Positions 25,968-34,550 of a DNA stretch of 63,821 nt are shown piece by piece. This DNA is from an uncultured Mailhella sp. (GTDB lineage Bacteria; Desulfobacterota; Desulfovibrionia; Desulfovibrionales; Desulfovibrionaceae), in NCBI RefSeq assembly GCF_944324995.1, contig NZ_CALUYL010000018.1, forward strand, positions 1-63,821, written 5' to 3'. Both the position numbers and the translations under genes were made by a program. The notes beneath the pieces were generated by a model that saw only the letters and a list, made by a program, of their open reading frames with translations, was not told the origin of the DNA and did no database searches. Each line of letters starts with the position of its first letter. Position 1 is the stretch's first letter.

Positions 25968-26969
25968 TCAGAGCAGGCCGGCAGCGCTCAGTTCTTTCTG
26001 AATGTCGCCGTAAAGGGCCTTCTGTGCGTCAGACATTGTCGTCAAACTTGTCTTGGCCGCATCGTGCCAAAGTTTGAGCTCTTTTTCGTCGGGAGCAACA
26101 ATGGTGTTGCCTGCGTCTTCACATATTTTTTTGCAGCGGAGAGTTTCTTCGGCAACGAGTTCGGAACAGCGTTTCTGCCAGAGCTGCACGGCTTTGGTGA
26201 ACAGGGCTCTGTCTTCAGCAGAAAGTTTGTTCCACCATCTTGTACCTGTCACAATAAGCTGCGGAGAGTACAGGTGACGGGATTCAAAGATGTACGGAGT
26301 GACTTCATAAAGCCGCATGGATGCCGCATAGGAATAGTCAAGATCGAGACCATCCACGACTCCCTGCTGGAGTCCCGTATAGACTTCGGAAAAAGGCATG
26401 GGCGTTGCGGCGATGCCCAGACTTTTCAGCGCCTCAATGTGGATTTTGCTCTGCGTACACCGAATTTTCATGGACTGCACATCGGAGAGATGGCGTACAG
26501 GCTTCGTCGTCAGAATATTTCGGAACGAGTTGTCGGCAACACCGAGATAGGTCAGCGTTTTACTGTTGAATCTTTTCAACAGGCTGTCGGTATAGGCGCT
26601 GTTGAAGATACGCGCTACCTGCTTTTCGTTGTAAAAAACGTACGGATAGTCGAACAGACCAAGAACCTTGGTGAACGTGGACAGATTGCTCGTACTGTCA
26701 TGTACGAAGTGAATCATGGAAGTCTGCAGACCCTGTACGACGGTGCTGGTATTTCCAAGCTTATACTGAGGGTAAACAGTGGCATGATATTTTCCGTTGG
26801 ATGAGGTATTGATAAATTCAACCATATCGTTGAAGGCAAGATGATATGGCATACCTTCGTTGCTTCCAGAAGCAATTTTTATCTCGATTGGGGCGGAATA
26901 AGCCTGAGGTATGGAAATGGCAATACCCAAAAGTAACGATAAGGCAGCGATTCCAGCTTGCTTCAACAT
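25968..26969 (-). CDS. TRAP transporter substrate-binding protein, DctP type (island 2)
   Basis: 333 aa starting MLKQAGIAALSLLLG, a clear Sec signal peptide ending near AYSA. The Lys-x-Arg carboxylate-binding segment is present (SMKIRCTQSK), followed by QQGVVDGLDLDYS. The frame is open back to 27068, but the ATG at 26969 is preceded by GGAG at a good distance, and the predicted sigma-54 start site (about 27053) lies inside the longer frame, so 26969 is the real start. It is the first gene of the minus-strand operon. Confidence 0.92.
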   Translation of the reverse strand: MLKQAGIAALSLLLGIAISIPQAYSAPIEIKIASGSNEGMPYHLAFNDMVEFINTSSNGKYHATVYPQYKLGNTSTVVQGLQTSMIHFVHDSTSNLSTFTKVLGLFDYPYVFYNEKQVARIFNSAYTDSLLKRFNSKTLTYLGVADNSFRNILTTKPVRHLSDVQSMKIRCTQSKIHIEALKSLGIAATPMPFSEVYTGLQQGVVDGLDLDYSYAASMRLYEVTPYIFESRHLYSPQLIVTGTRWWNKLSAEDRALFTKAVQLWQKRCSELVAEETLRCKKICEDAGNTIVAPDEKELKLWHDAAKTSLTTMSDAQKALYGDIQKELSAAGLL

Positions 26970-27063
26970 AGAATATGCTCCTGTTTTGCTGTGCGTTGCA
27001 TGATGGATTTCTGAACAACCTGCCTGAGAAGCAGGGAGCTCAGTGATTTCATGCCTTTTATTG

Positions 27064-27079
27064 AGCAAGAATCATGCCA
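27064..27079 (-). promoter_or_regulatory. Sigma-54 promoter of the island 2 operon
   Basis: On the minus strand the sequence is TGGCAT-N5-TTGCT with GG and GC 12 bp apart, a good -24/-12 match (one or two deviations from TGGCAC-N5-TTGCA). The predicted start is near 27053, giving an 84-nt leader before dctP. The divergent gene encodes a sigma-54 activator. Confidence 0.75.
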
Positions 27080-27091
27080 TTTTTTTAATTA

Positions 27092-27112
27092 TTAATTATT
27101 TCAATTAATTAA
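27092..27112. promoter_or_regulatory. AT-rich dyad, possible IHF-type bending site
   Basis: TTAATTA-N7-TAATTAA, with an internal TTTCAA-N4-TTA that is one mismatch from the IHF consensus. It sits between the candidate activator sites and the -24/-12 promoter, where IHF usually binds. Weak evidence in such AT-rich DNA. Confidence 0.3.
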
Positions 27113-27144
27113 TATAATTTTAAGAATATATTTTGCTATTTTTT

Positions 27145-27234
27145 GGTAGTTTTTATTACCAAAATATGGTAATAATTCTTACCAAAGCAACGCATGCAGG
27201 TGCATAGTGGTCAAAACTGGTAACTTTTCTTACC
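27145..27234. promoter_or_regulatory. Three GGTAA-N6-TTACC sites, candidate activator enhancers
   Basis: Three 16-bp dyads: 27145-27160 (first arm GGTAG), 27168-27183 and 27219-27234. Centres are about 100, 122 and 173 bp upstream of the predicted dctP start, with spacings of 23 and 51 bp (close to two and five helical turns). The third overlaps the region just before the activator's own RBS, so it could also give autorepression. No other copies were noticed in the window. Confidence 0.7.
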
Positions 27235-27241
27235 GGAGGGG

Positions 27242-28591
27242 ATGATGTCGGAATATGATGCCGATCTCTTGATCGATATTTTGAACCGTCTCAATGTAGG
27301 CGTGAGTGTCTATAATAGGGAACAGCGTTTTGAGTACGGCAACAGCACGGTTTATTCCATGCTCAATTTGTCGGAAGATCAGCTGGGGCAGACATGGATG
27401 GATTTAAAAAATAACGGCTTCTTTTACGGAAAGGCGGCCTATGACGCTTTTTTATATAAAAAACGTGAAGTGTCAGAATATATTACAAAATATGGAAAGC
27501 ACCTCATATCGATAGCTTCTCCTGTCATTGACGAAAAGGGCCATATCGCCCGTGTAGTCTCCACGACCATAGATCTTTCTGAACTTATGGAGGCAAGAAA
27601 AAAACATCTGGAGGAAAGTTTAGATACTGATGAGGAAAATACTGTTGATGTCAAAATGCAGAATAATCAGAAAAATTTTATTTATGTAAGCAAGGCGATG
27701 CAGGATGTCATAAGTATCAGCAGAAAGGTTGCAAAAACGAATTTGCCGATCATCATTTACGGAGAGACCGGAGTAGGAAAAAGCGATCTTGCGGAATATA
27801 TTCATCAGATGAGTCTCCGCTCGGCCAATGGTCTCACGGTCATCAATTGCGGAGCCATTCCGCCCACACTCTGTGAAGCGGAATTCTTCGGCTACGAAAA
27901 GGGAGCGTTTACCGGAGCGTATAATAAGAAGCCGGGAATTTTTGAACTGGCCGACAACGGCACGCTCTTTCTGGATGAGATAGGCGAGCTCCCGCTGTTC
28001 ATGCAGGCCAAACTTTTGCGCACGCTGCAAACCAACACCATAAAGCGGATAGGAGGTACGCGGGAAATAAAGGTGAACGTTCGCATCATCGCCGCCTCCA
28101 ACAAAAATCTGGAAAGCATGCTGGAAACGAAGGAGTTTCGGGAAGATCTGTTTCACAGGCTGAACGGAATCACCATAACCATTCCTCCGCTGCGCGACAG
28201 GCCGGATGACATTCGTCTGCTGCTCACATACTTTCTTCAGATTTTCAATGCAAAATATTCCACCAGCAAAATACTAAGTGCCGGTCTCATGAAATACCTT
28301 GAAGAATACAGTTATCCAGGAAACACGAGAGAGCTTTCCTATCTTATTGAGAGACTTGTTATTCTCTGTCCATCTAATACGATAACGGAGCAGTTTCTTC
28401 CGCATCAGTTTAATGTTGTTCATCGCAAAGAAGATGATGAACTCATTCCTTTAAAAGATGCCGTAGAATTGACAGAGCGTAATTTGCTTATTCTTGCAAA
28501 GAAAAAATACAAAACAACACGGGAAATGGCAAAAGTTCTCAAAGTAAGTCATGTCACTATAGGAAAAAAGCTAAAACAATATAATATATAA
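27242..28591 (+). CDS. Sigma-54-dependent activator, PAS-AAA-HTH type
   Basis: 449 aa (448 if the second Met at 27245 is used, which has better spacing to GGAGG). An N-terminal PAS-like sensor (about 8-115), a linker, and an AAA+ domain with Walker A GETGVGKS (174-181), an exact GAFTGA loop (221-226) and FLDEIGE, end in a short C-terminal HTH (TTREMAKVLKVSHVTIGKKL). It would sense an effector through PAS and drive the divergent minus-strand TRAP-amidohydrolase-reductase operon. The gene is visibly AT-richer than the core genome. Confidence 0.92.
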   Translation: MMSEYDADLLIDILNRLNVGVSVYNREQRFEYGNSTVYSMLNLSEDQLGQTWMDLKNNGFFYGKAAYDAFLYKKREVSEYITKYGKHLISIASPVIDEKGHIARVVSTTIDLSELMEARKKHLEESLDTDEENTVDVKMQNNQKNFIYVSKAMQDVISISRKVAKTNLPIIIYGETGVGKSDLAEYIHQMSLRSANGLTVINCGAIPPTLCEAEFFGYEKGAFTGAYNKKPGIFELADNGTLFLDEIGELPLFMQAKLLRTLQTNTIKRIGGTREIKVNVRIIAASNKNLESMLETKEFREDLFHRLNGITITIPPLRDRPDDIRLLLTYFLQIFNAKYSTSKILSAGLMKYLEEYSYPGNTRELSYLIERLVILCPSNTITEQFLPHQFNVVHRKEDDELIPLKDAVELTERNLLILAKKKYKTTREMAKVLKVSHVTIGKKLKQYNI

Positions 28592-29037
28592 ATAGGATTA
28601 TCGCGTTGAACTCATCTATAAGGCAAAACTTCCCCTGAACATCCGAAATCATGATGGTTTACCTGAGCCACGAAGCCGACGGGCAGATCTTGCTGTTGAT
28701 ACTCGCGAGACAAAAGTCCGATACAAAACAGCTCTTGTGAAAGCGCTGGATAGAATCAATATGATATGACTCATGGTCGCCACGCCATCCATGATATCGC
28801 AGAGGTACTGAAGCAGAGGAGAATGTGCCTATGAAACAGAAAAAAACGCCGACTGCCTGAAAAGGCGGCGACAGCACACGGTAAAGATTAATGTCAATGC
28901 CGACCGGACTCCAAGGGAAACGTGAGGAGATGATGCTTGCCTGAGTGTCTCCAAGGGGCATTTCGTTTGTGCTTGCGGCGGCAATTCCTGGAATCCCACG
29001 GCATGACATGCCGTATGTCTTCTTGAATATCACAAGC
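28592..29037. other. Gap after the activator, possible decayed sequence
   Basis: About 450 bp with short broken frames on both strands and none that I recognise. One plus-strand stretch (about 28660-28765) reads like a coding fragment (VDTRETKVRYKTALVKALDR) but is stopped at both ends. A small hairpin, CGCCGACTG...GGCGGCG, lies near 28845-28875. It may be a remnant of a lost gene. Confidence 0.35.
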
Positions 29038-29074
29038 AAAAGGCGGATGAACGACCTGCGTCCATCCGCCTTTT
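29038..29074. terminator. Strong terminator hairpin between converging genes
   Basis: A perfect 12-bp stem, AAAAGGCGGATG / CATCCGCCTTTT. A/T runs on both sides make it bidirectional. It ends the alpha/beta hydrolase transcript on the minus strand and any read-through from the left. Confidence 0.88.
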
Positions 29075-29157
29075 GTTTGCCGGAATATCGGCTCCGGCAG
29101 GAACGACTCGGGAAGATCCGGGCCGCTCCCGCATCGTTTTTTATTGCCGCTTCCGCA

Positions 29158-30120
29158 TCAGTTCTTATTGAGGAAGGCCATGACCTTGTTGCGGAAATCC
29201 TTGTAGAACGGCTTTTCCATCATCATGGCATGGGCAGCGCCCTTGATTTCCACCACTTCAGAGCCCGCGGGGAGCTTCGGCTGAAGGGCGTGGAACAGAG
29301 TCTTGTTGATGTACGGATCCTTGTCGCCCGCAATGACGAACGTCGGAACCTTCAGCTGTTCCGGGAAAATGAGCAGATTGGACGGATCCGAAACGAGATC
29401 GCGGCGGCCGCCGTTGGGGCTGCTGCTGCCGTCGTAGCGCCAGCAGTTGGACTGAAATTCCGCCACCACCGCAGGTTCCACGAGGCTGTAATCGATGTCG
29501 CCCTTGTCGGTCATCTGAAAGTCGCCCGCGGCGTGTATCCAGGTGTTGTTGTTGAACGGCGAAGTCACGTTGCCCGCGCCGAGTCCGCTCAGAATGGGCG
29601 CGTACAGCACAAGACGACGAACCATGTCGGGATGCTTTGCCACAAAACGACTGCTGGTCACCGTGCCCCAGCTCCAGCCGAGCACGTCTATCTTCTTCTG
29701 TCCGCTCTGCTTCACCACCGCCTCGGCTGCGGCCGCCACGTCTTCCGCGGCATAGTCCGAATTGGGCAGGAATCCGTCTTCCACCGCCTGCGACTGGCCG
29801 TATCCGGCCACGTCCAGACGCCACACGGCATAGCCCTGATCGGCAAGGAAACGGGCCAGGCTGTAATCGCCGTAATTCACGTCGAATTCATGCGAAGAAT
29901 AGGTCAGTCCGTGGACGAGCAGAATATTCTTTTTCGGCGAAGAGCCCGCGCGCTTCATGCAGTCAAAATGCAGCTTGTAGCCGTTGCGCTCCAGAGGAAG
30001 CACGGCGTAGTCGTAGGCGCGCTCGCTCTGATCGGCGGCAAGCGCGGGAGAAAAACCGGAAACAGGGAAGAATGCCAGCTGCAACGCCAGTGCAGCACAG
30101 GCCAGCAGACGGAGAAACAT
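29158..30120 (-). CDS. Secreted alpha/beta hydrolase
   Basis: 320 aa with a Sec signal peptide (MFLRLLACAALALQLAFF..., cleavage near SPALA-A). The alpha/beta hydrolase fold has a complete catalytic triad: nucleophile Ser150 in GWSWG, Asp268 in GDKDP and His297 in GAAHAM. An oxyanion-type HGLTYSS follows strand 3. It probably cleaves an ester, amide or lipid in the periplasm. AAGGAG precedes the ATG. It is divergent from the island 3 TRAP-TAXI transporter, so it might release the compound that the transporter takes up; that link is inference only. Confidence 0.85.
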   Translation of the reverse strand: MFLRLLACAALALQLAFFPVSGFSPALAADQSERAYDYAVLPLERNGYKLHFDCMKRAGSSPKKNILLVHGLTYSSHEFDVNYGDYSLARFLADQGYAVWRLDVAGYGQSQAVEDGFLPNSDYAAEDVAAAAEAVVKQSGQKKIDVLGWSWGTVTSSRFVAKHPDMVRRLVLYAPILSGLGAGNVTSPFNNNTWIHAAGDFQMTDKGDIDYSLVEPAVVAEFQSNCWRYDGSSSPNGGRRDLVSDPSNLLIFPEQLKVPTFVIAGDKDPYINKTLFHALQPKLPAGSEVVEIKGAAHAMMMEKPFYKDFRNKVMAFLNKN

Positions 30121-30854
30121 ACAAGAACTCCTTAGTTCAACATGAACAGAAATACAGAACCGCAGTTCCGCATATGACAGCCTTCATCTTACTAGACTCC
30201 CGGAAGATGATTTTTGTCAACACATCGCGTCTGATTCATTTTTGTATCATTATGGGCATATTTATAATATTTCATAATAAAACTTCATAACATCCGCATT
30301 CAGCAATACATATTTATAAAAAATGCATACATATTTTGAATAATCAGAATACGAATCCATATAAAAACAAGAACATTTTACCATTAACAGTGATTTTTTA
30401 AATTTATACTTTCCCCCCTGTCTGTTCGTTATTTCAGCTTCTCCCCCTCTCGGAGCGTTGATCGTCTTTTCGACATAACGATGACGAAAGCCCGTTATGC
30501 GCCGCTCGAACAGCCCCCGTTCAGGCGGCAGATATTTTTAATATGTCTGCCATATCGAAAACCCGTTTTCTTTGACTTCCCTCCCCCGCAGCCTTGTTCA
30601 ACCCATTGAAAAATAAATAATTATTTTTTTCCTTTGACGCTTCCTCCATGTTCCGCTTTGCCGTAAAAACCGGGTTGTTCACCGGTAACCATTTGAAATA
30701 TCAAATAATATAATGTATTCATATTAAAAATATATACGGAGAAGATGATAAAGGTATTAGCATAATTTTTCTCTTGTCATGTATATATTGAGTATCTCCC
30801 GAAAAGGAAAACATGCCATCCTTTTCATCGACATTTTTTACTGGGGGAGGACCC
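30121..30854. promoter_or_regulatory. AT-rich divergent control region before the TAXI transporter
   Basis: About 730 bp without a gene. Notable elements are ATTTGA-AATA-TCAAAT (30691-30706, perfect 6-bp arms) and a TATAAT box at 30709-30714, but no good -35 box at the right distance. The region is strongly AT-rich, unlike the coding DNA around it. Confidence 0.45.
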
Positions 30855-32732
30855 ATGTTGACACGAGCATCTCTCAAGCCTGTGGCAACCGCCATAGCGA
30901 TACTGTTCACCCTGTTCCAGATCTACTTTACCGCCTTCGGCGTGCTGGAAGGCACGACCATGCGGGCCGACTTCCTCGGTTTCGTCATGGTGCTTATTTT
31001 CCTTCTCTACCCTCCGTTCAAGCCGGTTGAAGGAAAAAAAGAGCCGGTGATTCTCGTGCTTCTCGACATCTGTCTGTGTATTCTGGCCATTGCCATTTCG
31101 GCCTACATTACCCTGCACAGCGACGAAATCATGATGCGCATGCGCTACGCCGAAGAAGTGCCGCCCCTGGCGTTTTTCCTCGGCTCCTGCGCCATTGCCC
31201 TTACTCTTGAAGCCACGCGCCGAACCACGGGCTTTCCGCTGGTCATCATAGCGCTCGTCTTCCTCGCCTACGCCTTCTGGGGCGACGTGCTCCCTTCCGC
31301 ACTCAAGCGTATGCCCATCACCCCGGACATGATCCTCGAATGCATGTATCTTTCCAACGAAGGACTGTACGGTATTCCCACCTCCGTGGCCACGGGCACC
31401 ATTTTCGGCTTCATCATGTTCGGCGCGTTTCTTGAACGCTCCAACATGACGAACATCTTCATGGACATCGCCTGCCTTCTCACCAAAAACTCGCAGGGCG
31501 GGCCCGCCAAGGTGGCCATCTTCGCTTCCGGCATGTTCGGTACCTTCTCCGGTTCGGCCGTGGCCAACGTGTACGGCACGGGCATCTTCACCATTCCGCT
31601 CATGAAGAAGGTCGGCTATCAGCCTCACTTCGCGGGCGCCGTGGAAGCCGTGGCCTCCACCGGCGGGCAGATCATGCCCCCCATCATGGGCGCGGCGGCC
31701 TTCCTCATGGCCGATCTCGCAGGCGTGCCCTATCTCGAAGTCGCCAAGGCCGCCCTGCTGCCCGCCATCCTCTACTACCTCTCCCTCTGGAGCATGATCC
31801 ACTTCGAGGCCGTCAGAACCAATCTCGGCTACATCGACGCCTCGCTCGTTCCTCCCGTTTCCCGCGTCGTCAGGAGACTGTACTACCTGCTTCCCATCGT
31901 CATACTCGTCGCCATCATGTGCATGGGCAAGAGCGTCAGTCTCTGCGCCAACGCGGCCACGCTTTCCGTGCCCTTCATCGCACTGCTCAGCTCCGAAACC
32001 CGCTTCACCTTCCGCAGCTTCTGCGAAGCACTGGAACTCTCCGCGAAAAACGTGCTCATGATCGGCAGCTGCTGCGCCTGCGCCGGCATCATCATCGGCG
32101 TCATCTCCCTCACAGGCGTCGGCTACAAGCTCATGGCCGTCATCACCTCGTTTGCCGGCAACAATCTCTTCCTGTTGTGCGTCTGCCTCATGATCACCTG
32201 CCTCGTGCTGGGCATGGGAGTGCCCACCGCTCCCGCCTACATCATCGTGGCCACCCTCGGCGCTCCCGCCCTCATCAAAGCCGGATGCCTGCCCATCGTC
32301 GCCCACATGTTCTGCTTCTACTTCGCCATTCTCTCCGTCATCACGCCGCCGGTGTGTCAGGCCGCCTTCGCAGGCGCGGCCATCGCCGAAGCTCCGGCCA
32401 TGAAGACCGGCTTCACCGCGGCCAAGCTCGGCACCATCGCCTTCATCGTTCCCTTCATGTTCATCTACGCGCCGGAACTGGCCGCGCAGGGCAGCGGACC
32501 CGCCATTGCCATGGCCGTCGTCACCAGCATCATCGGCGTGGTGATTCTGGCAGGCGGCGTGCAGGGATACCTGCTCGTGCCCGCGAGCATCGTCGAAAGA
32601 CTCATGCTCATCGGCGGCGGTCTGTGCATGGTCATGCCCGGATCGATCACCGACCTGCTCGGCATCGCCCTTGCCGCCGTCGTCATTCTCTTCCAGATCA
32701 TGAAGAAGCGCCGGAACAGCATTCCTGCCTGA
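30855..32732 (+). CDS. TRAP transporter fused permease (DctQM fusion, TAXI type)
   Basis: 625 aa. An N-terminal four-helix DctQ-like part is followed by the large DctM-like channel part, the fused organisation typical of TAXI TRAP systems. Marks include SGSAVANVYGTGIFTIP, ASTGGQIMPPIMGAAAF and GMGVPTAPAYIIVATL. The start is ATG 30855 behind GGGGGAGG; a frame opening at 30813 is less likely. It works with the TAXI binding protein encoded next, importing an organic anion driven by Na+ or H+. Confidence 0.93.
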   Translation: MLTRASLKPVATAIAILFTLFQIYFTAFGVLEGTTMRADFLGFVMVLIFLLYPPFKPVEGKKEPVILVLLDICLCILAIAISAYITLHSDEIMMRMRYAEEVPPLAFFLGSCAIALTLEATRRTTGFPLVIIALVFLAYAFWGDVLPSALKRMPITPDMILECMYLSNEGLYGIPTSVATGTIFGFIMFGAFLERSNMTNIFMDIACLLTKNSQGGPAKVAIFASGMFGTFSGSAVANVYGTGIFTIPLMKKVGYQPHFAGAVEAVASTGGQIMPPIMGAAAFLMADLAGVPYLEVAKAALLPAILYYLSLWSMIHFEAVRTNLGYIDASLVPPVSRVVRRLYYLLPIVILVAIMCMGKSVSLCANAATLSVPFIALLSSETRFTFRSFCEALELSAKNVLMIGSCCACAGIIIGVISLTGVGYKLMAVITSFAGNNLFLLCVCLMITCLVLGMGVPTAPAYIIVATLGAPALIKAGCLPIVAHMFCFYFAILSVITPPVCQAAFAGAAIAEAPAMKTGFTAAKLGTIAFIVPFMFIYAPELAAQGSGPAIAMAVVTSIIGVVILAGGVQGYLLVPASIVERLMLIGGGLCMVMPGSITDLLGIALAAVVILFQIMKKRRNSIPA

Positions 32733-32773
32733 TGCGCTTTCCATCCACCCTCATTACCTTCAAGGAGATTGTC

Positions 32774-33751
32774 ATGCACACCAAGTTCGGAACCGTTGCC
32801 CTGACCTTACTGCTTTCGCTCGTCACCTCCGCCTCCGCGCTCGCGGCCGACAAAATTGAAATCAACGCTGCGGCCGGCAATCAGGGCGGCGTATTCTATG
32901 TCGGCATGGGCGCCGTGGGCAATGCCATCATGAAGGACAACCCCGACATCGACTACTCCATGTTTCCCTCGGCAGGACTCACCAACGTCATCCGCGTGCA
33001 AAACAACCAGAGTCAGATAGGCGTCATCCAGTCCAACAACGGATACATGGCCGTCAAGGGCATCGCTCCGTTCAAAAAGCCGCAGACCAACATCGCCGGC
33101 CTCGTCAACATGAACACCAGGGCGCACACCCACATTGTGGTGTCCGAAGCGTCGGGTATCAAATCCATGGAAGAAATCAGAGATAAAAAGCTGCCCATAC
33201 GCATCAACATCAACCCCACCGGCGGCAACAACGAAATGGTGCCCCGCCTGATCTTTGAAGCCTACGGCATCGGCTGGAAGCAGCTGCGGGAAAACGGCGC
33301 CAAGCTGTTCCCCCTGTCCATTCCCGACTCCATCGACATGATGAAGGACGGTCGCATCGACGTGGACGTGTATCACGGCGAAGAGCCCGCTTACAAGTAC
33401 ACGGACATCATGTCCACCGTGGACATCCGCTTCCTCGACGTGGATCCCGCCGTGGTGCAGAAGGTCGCCGACGACTACGGCATGACCATAACCGAATTCT
33501 CTCCCGAAGCCTACAACGGCAAAGCCAAGGGCATCCGCGGCCTCACCTCGCACACGGAAATCATAGTGAACGCCGGCATGTCCGAAGACCTGGCATATCG
33601 GCTCACCAAGTCCATCATCGAGCACAGGGAAGACATCGCCACCGCCGTTCCGCTGTGGAGCACCATGACTCCCGAAGTCGCCTGCCAGACCACAGTTCCC
33701 CTGCATCCCGGCGCGGCAAAGTACTACCGGGAAATCGGCGTTCTCAAGTAA
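32774..33751 (+). CDS. TAXI-family TRAP solute-binding protein
   Basis: 325 aa with a signal peptide (MHTKFGTVALTLLLSLVTSASA). TAXI features: NAAAGNQGGVFYVGMGAVG at the start of the mature domain and PINP-like segment (here RININPTGGNNEM). Periplasmic receptor for the fused permease, 41 bp downstream of it, RBS AAGGAG. TAXI ligands known from other bacteria include glutamate-like anions, but the ligand here is unknown. Confidence 0.92.
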   Translation: MHTKFGTVALTLLLSLVTSASALAADKIEINAAAGNQGGVFYVGMGAVGNAIMKDNPDIDYSMFPSAGLTNVIRVQNNQSQIGVIQSNNGYMAVKGIAPFKKPQTNIAGLVNMNTRAHTHIVVSEASGIKSMEEIRDKKLPIRININPTGGNNEMVPRLIFEAYGIGWKQLRENGAKLFPLSIPDSIDMMKDGRIDVDVYHGEEPAYKYTDIMSTVDIRFLDVDPAVVQKVADDYGMTITEFSPEAYNGKAKGIRGLTSHTEIIVNAGMSEDLAYRLTKSIIEHREDIATAVPLWSTMTPEVACQTTVPLHPGAAKYYREIGVLK

Positions 33752-33774
33752 ATCCCCCTATGATCTGAAACCGG

Positions 33775-33803
33775 CGGCGGAGTTCTTCTCCGCCGTCTTT
33801 TCA
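33775..33803 (+). terminator. Terminator after the TAXI gene
   Basis: The stem CGGCGGAG / CTCCGCCG with a 5-nt loop is followed by TCTTTT. It separates the transporter pair from the dehydrogenase gene, though some read-through is likely. Confidence 0.75.
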
Positions 33804-33814
33804 CGGAAGACATC

Positions 33815-34543
33815 ATGACCAGACCCGTTCTCATCGTTACCGGCTCCGCCACGGGCATAGGACTTGCCGCCGCCCGCCTGCTCAGCTCCCGCTACCTTGT
33901 CGTCACCACCTGGAACCGCACGCCTCCCGCACAGACGGATCTCGACTTCATCAACGGCGCGAGCGTGCAGTGCGACCTCTCCAGGGAAGAAGACTGCGCG
34001 CACCTCGTGCAGGAAGCCTGCAAACTCGGCTCTCTGCGCGGACTCGTGCATTCGGCCGCCGTCAATCCCACGCCCGCGCCTTCCGTGGCGGAAATGTCGC
34101 TGGAATTCTGGAACCGCATTCTCACCAACAATCTCACCAGCACGTTCCTGCTGTGTCGGGCCGTGCTGCCCGAACTGCGCAAGAATGGCGGCGGCTCCAT
34201 CGTGCTCGTCAGCTCCACGGCCGGACGCAACGGATTTTCCCTGGCCGGCGGGCAGCCCGGCCACGCCAAGACGGCCTACGCCACCAGCAAGGCGGGCATC
34301 ATCGCCTTCACCCGCGGTCTGGCCAGAGAAGTGGCCGGAGAAAACATCCGGGTGAACTGCGTGGCTCCCGGCCCCATAGACACGCGCATGCTGCCGAACC
34401 GTGAAGCCACGGAAAAACGGGTGCCCATGGGCCGCATCGGAACCCCGGAAGAATGCGCCAAAGCCATTTCCTTCATGCTGGACGAAGCCACCTTCACTAC
34501 AGGCTGCACCTTCGACGTTTGCGGCGGACAGTACATGAACTGA
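33815..34543 (+). CDS. SDR-family oxidoreductase
   Basis: 242 aa classical short-chain dehydrogenase/reductase. The NAD(P)-binding TGSATGIG is at 9-16, NNLTST at the usual Asn position, Ser133/134, and YATSK with catalytic Tyr155 and Lys159. It would interconvert an alcohol and ketone or reduce an enoyl/keto group on the imported compound. CGGAAGA precedes the ATG, and the ABM-like gene follows after 7 bp, so they are co-transcribed. Confidence 0.9.
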   Translation: MTRPVLIVTGSATGIGLAAARLLSSRYLVVTTWNRTPPAQTDLDFINGASVQCDLSREEDCAHLVQEACKLGSLRGLVHSAAVNPTPAPSVAEMSLEFWNRILTNNLTSTFLLCRAVLPELRKNGGGSIVLVSSTAGRNGFSLAGGQPGHAKTAYATSKAGIIAFTRGLAREVAGENIRVNCVAPGPIDTRMLPNREATEKRVPMGRIGTPEECAKAISFMLDEATFTTGCTFDVCGGQYMN

Positions 34544-34550
34544 GGCAACC

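Noticed and set aside
28659-29039. 126-aa minus-strand frame
   Set aside because: No recognisable family and no RBS seen; left as unexplained spacer rather than called as a gene.
30825-32744. 639-aa minus-strand frame over the fused TRAP permease
   Set aside because: Exactly mirrors the permease; Asp/Glu/Gly/His-rich and devoid of structure.
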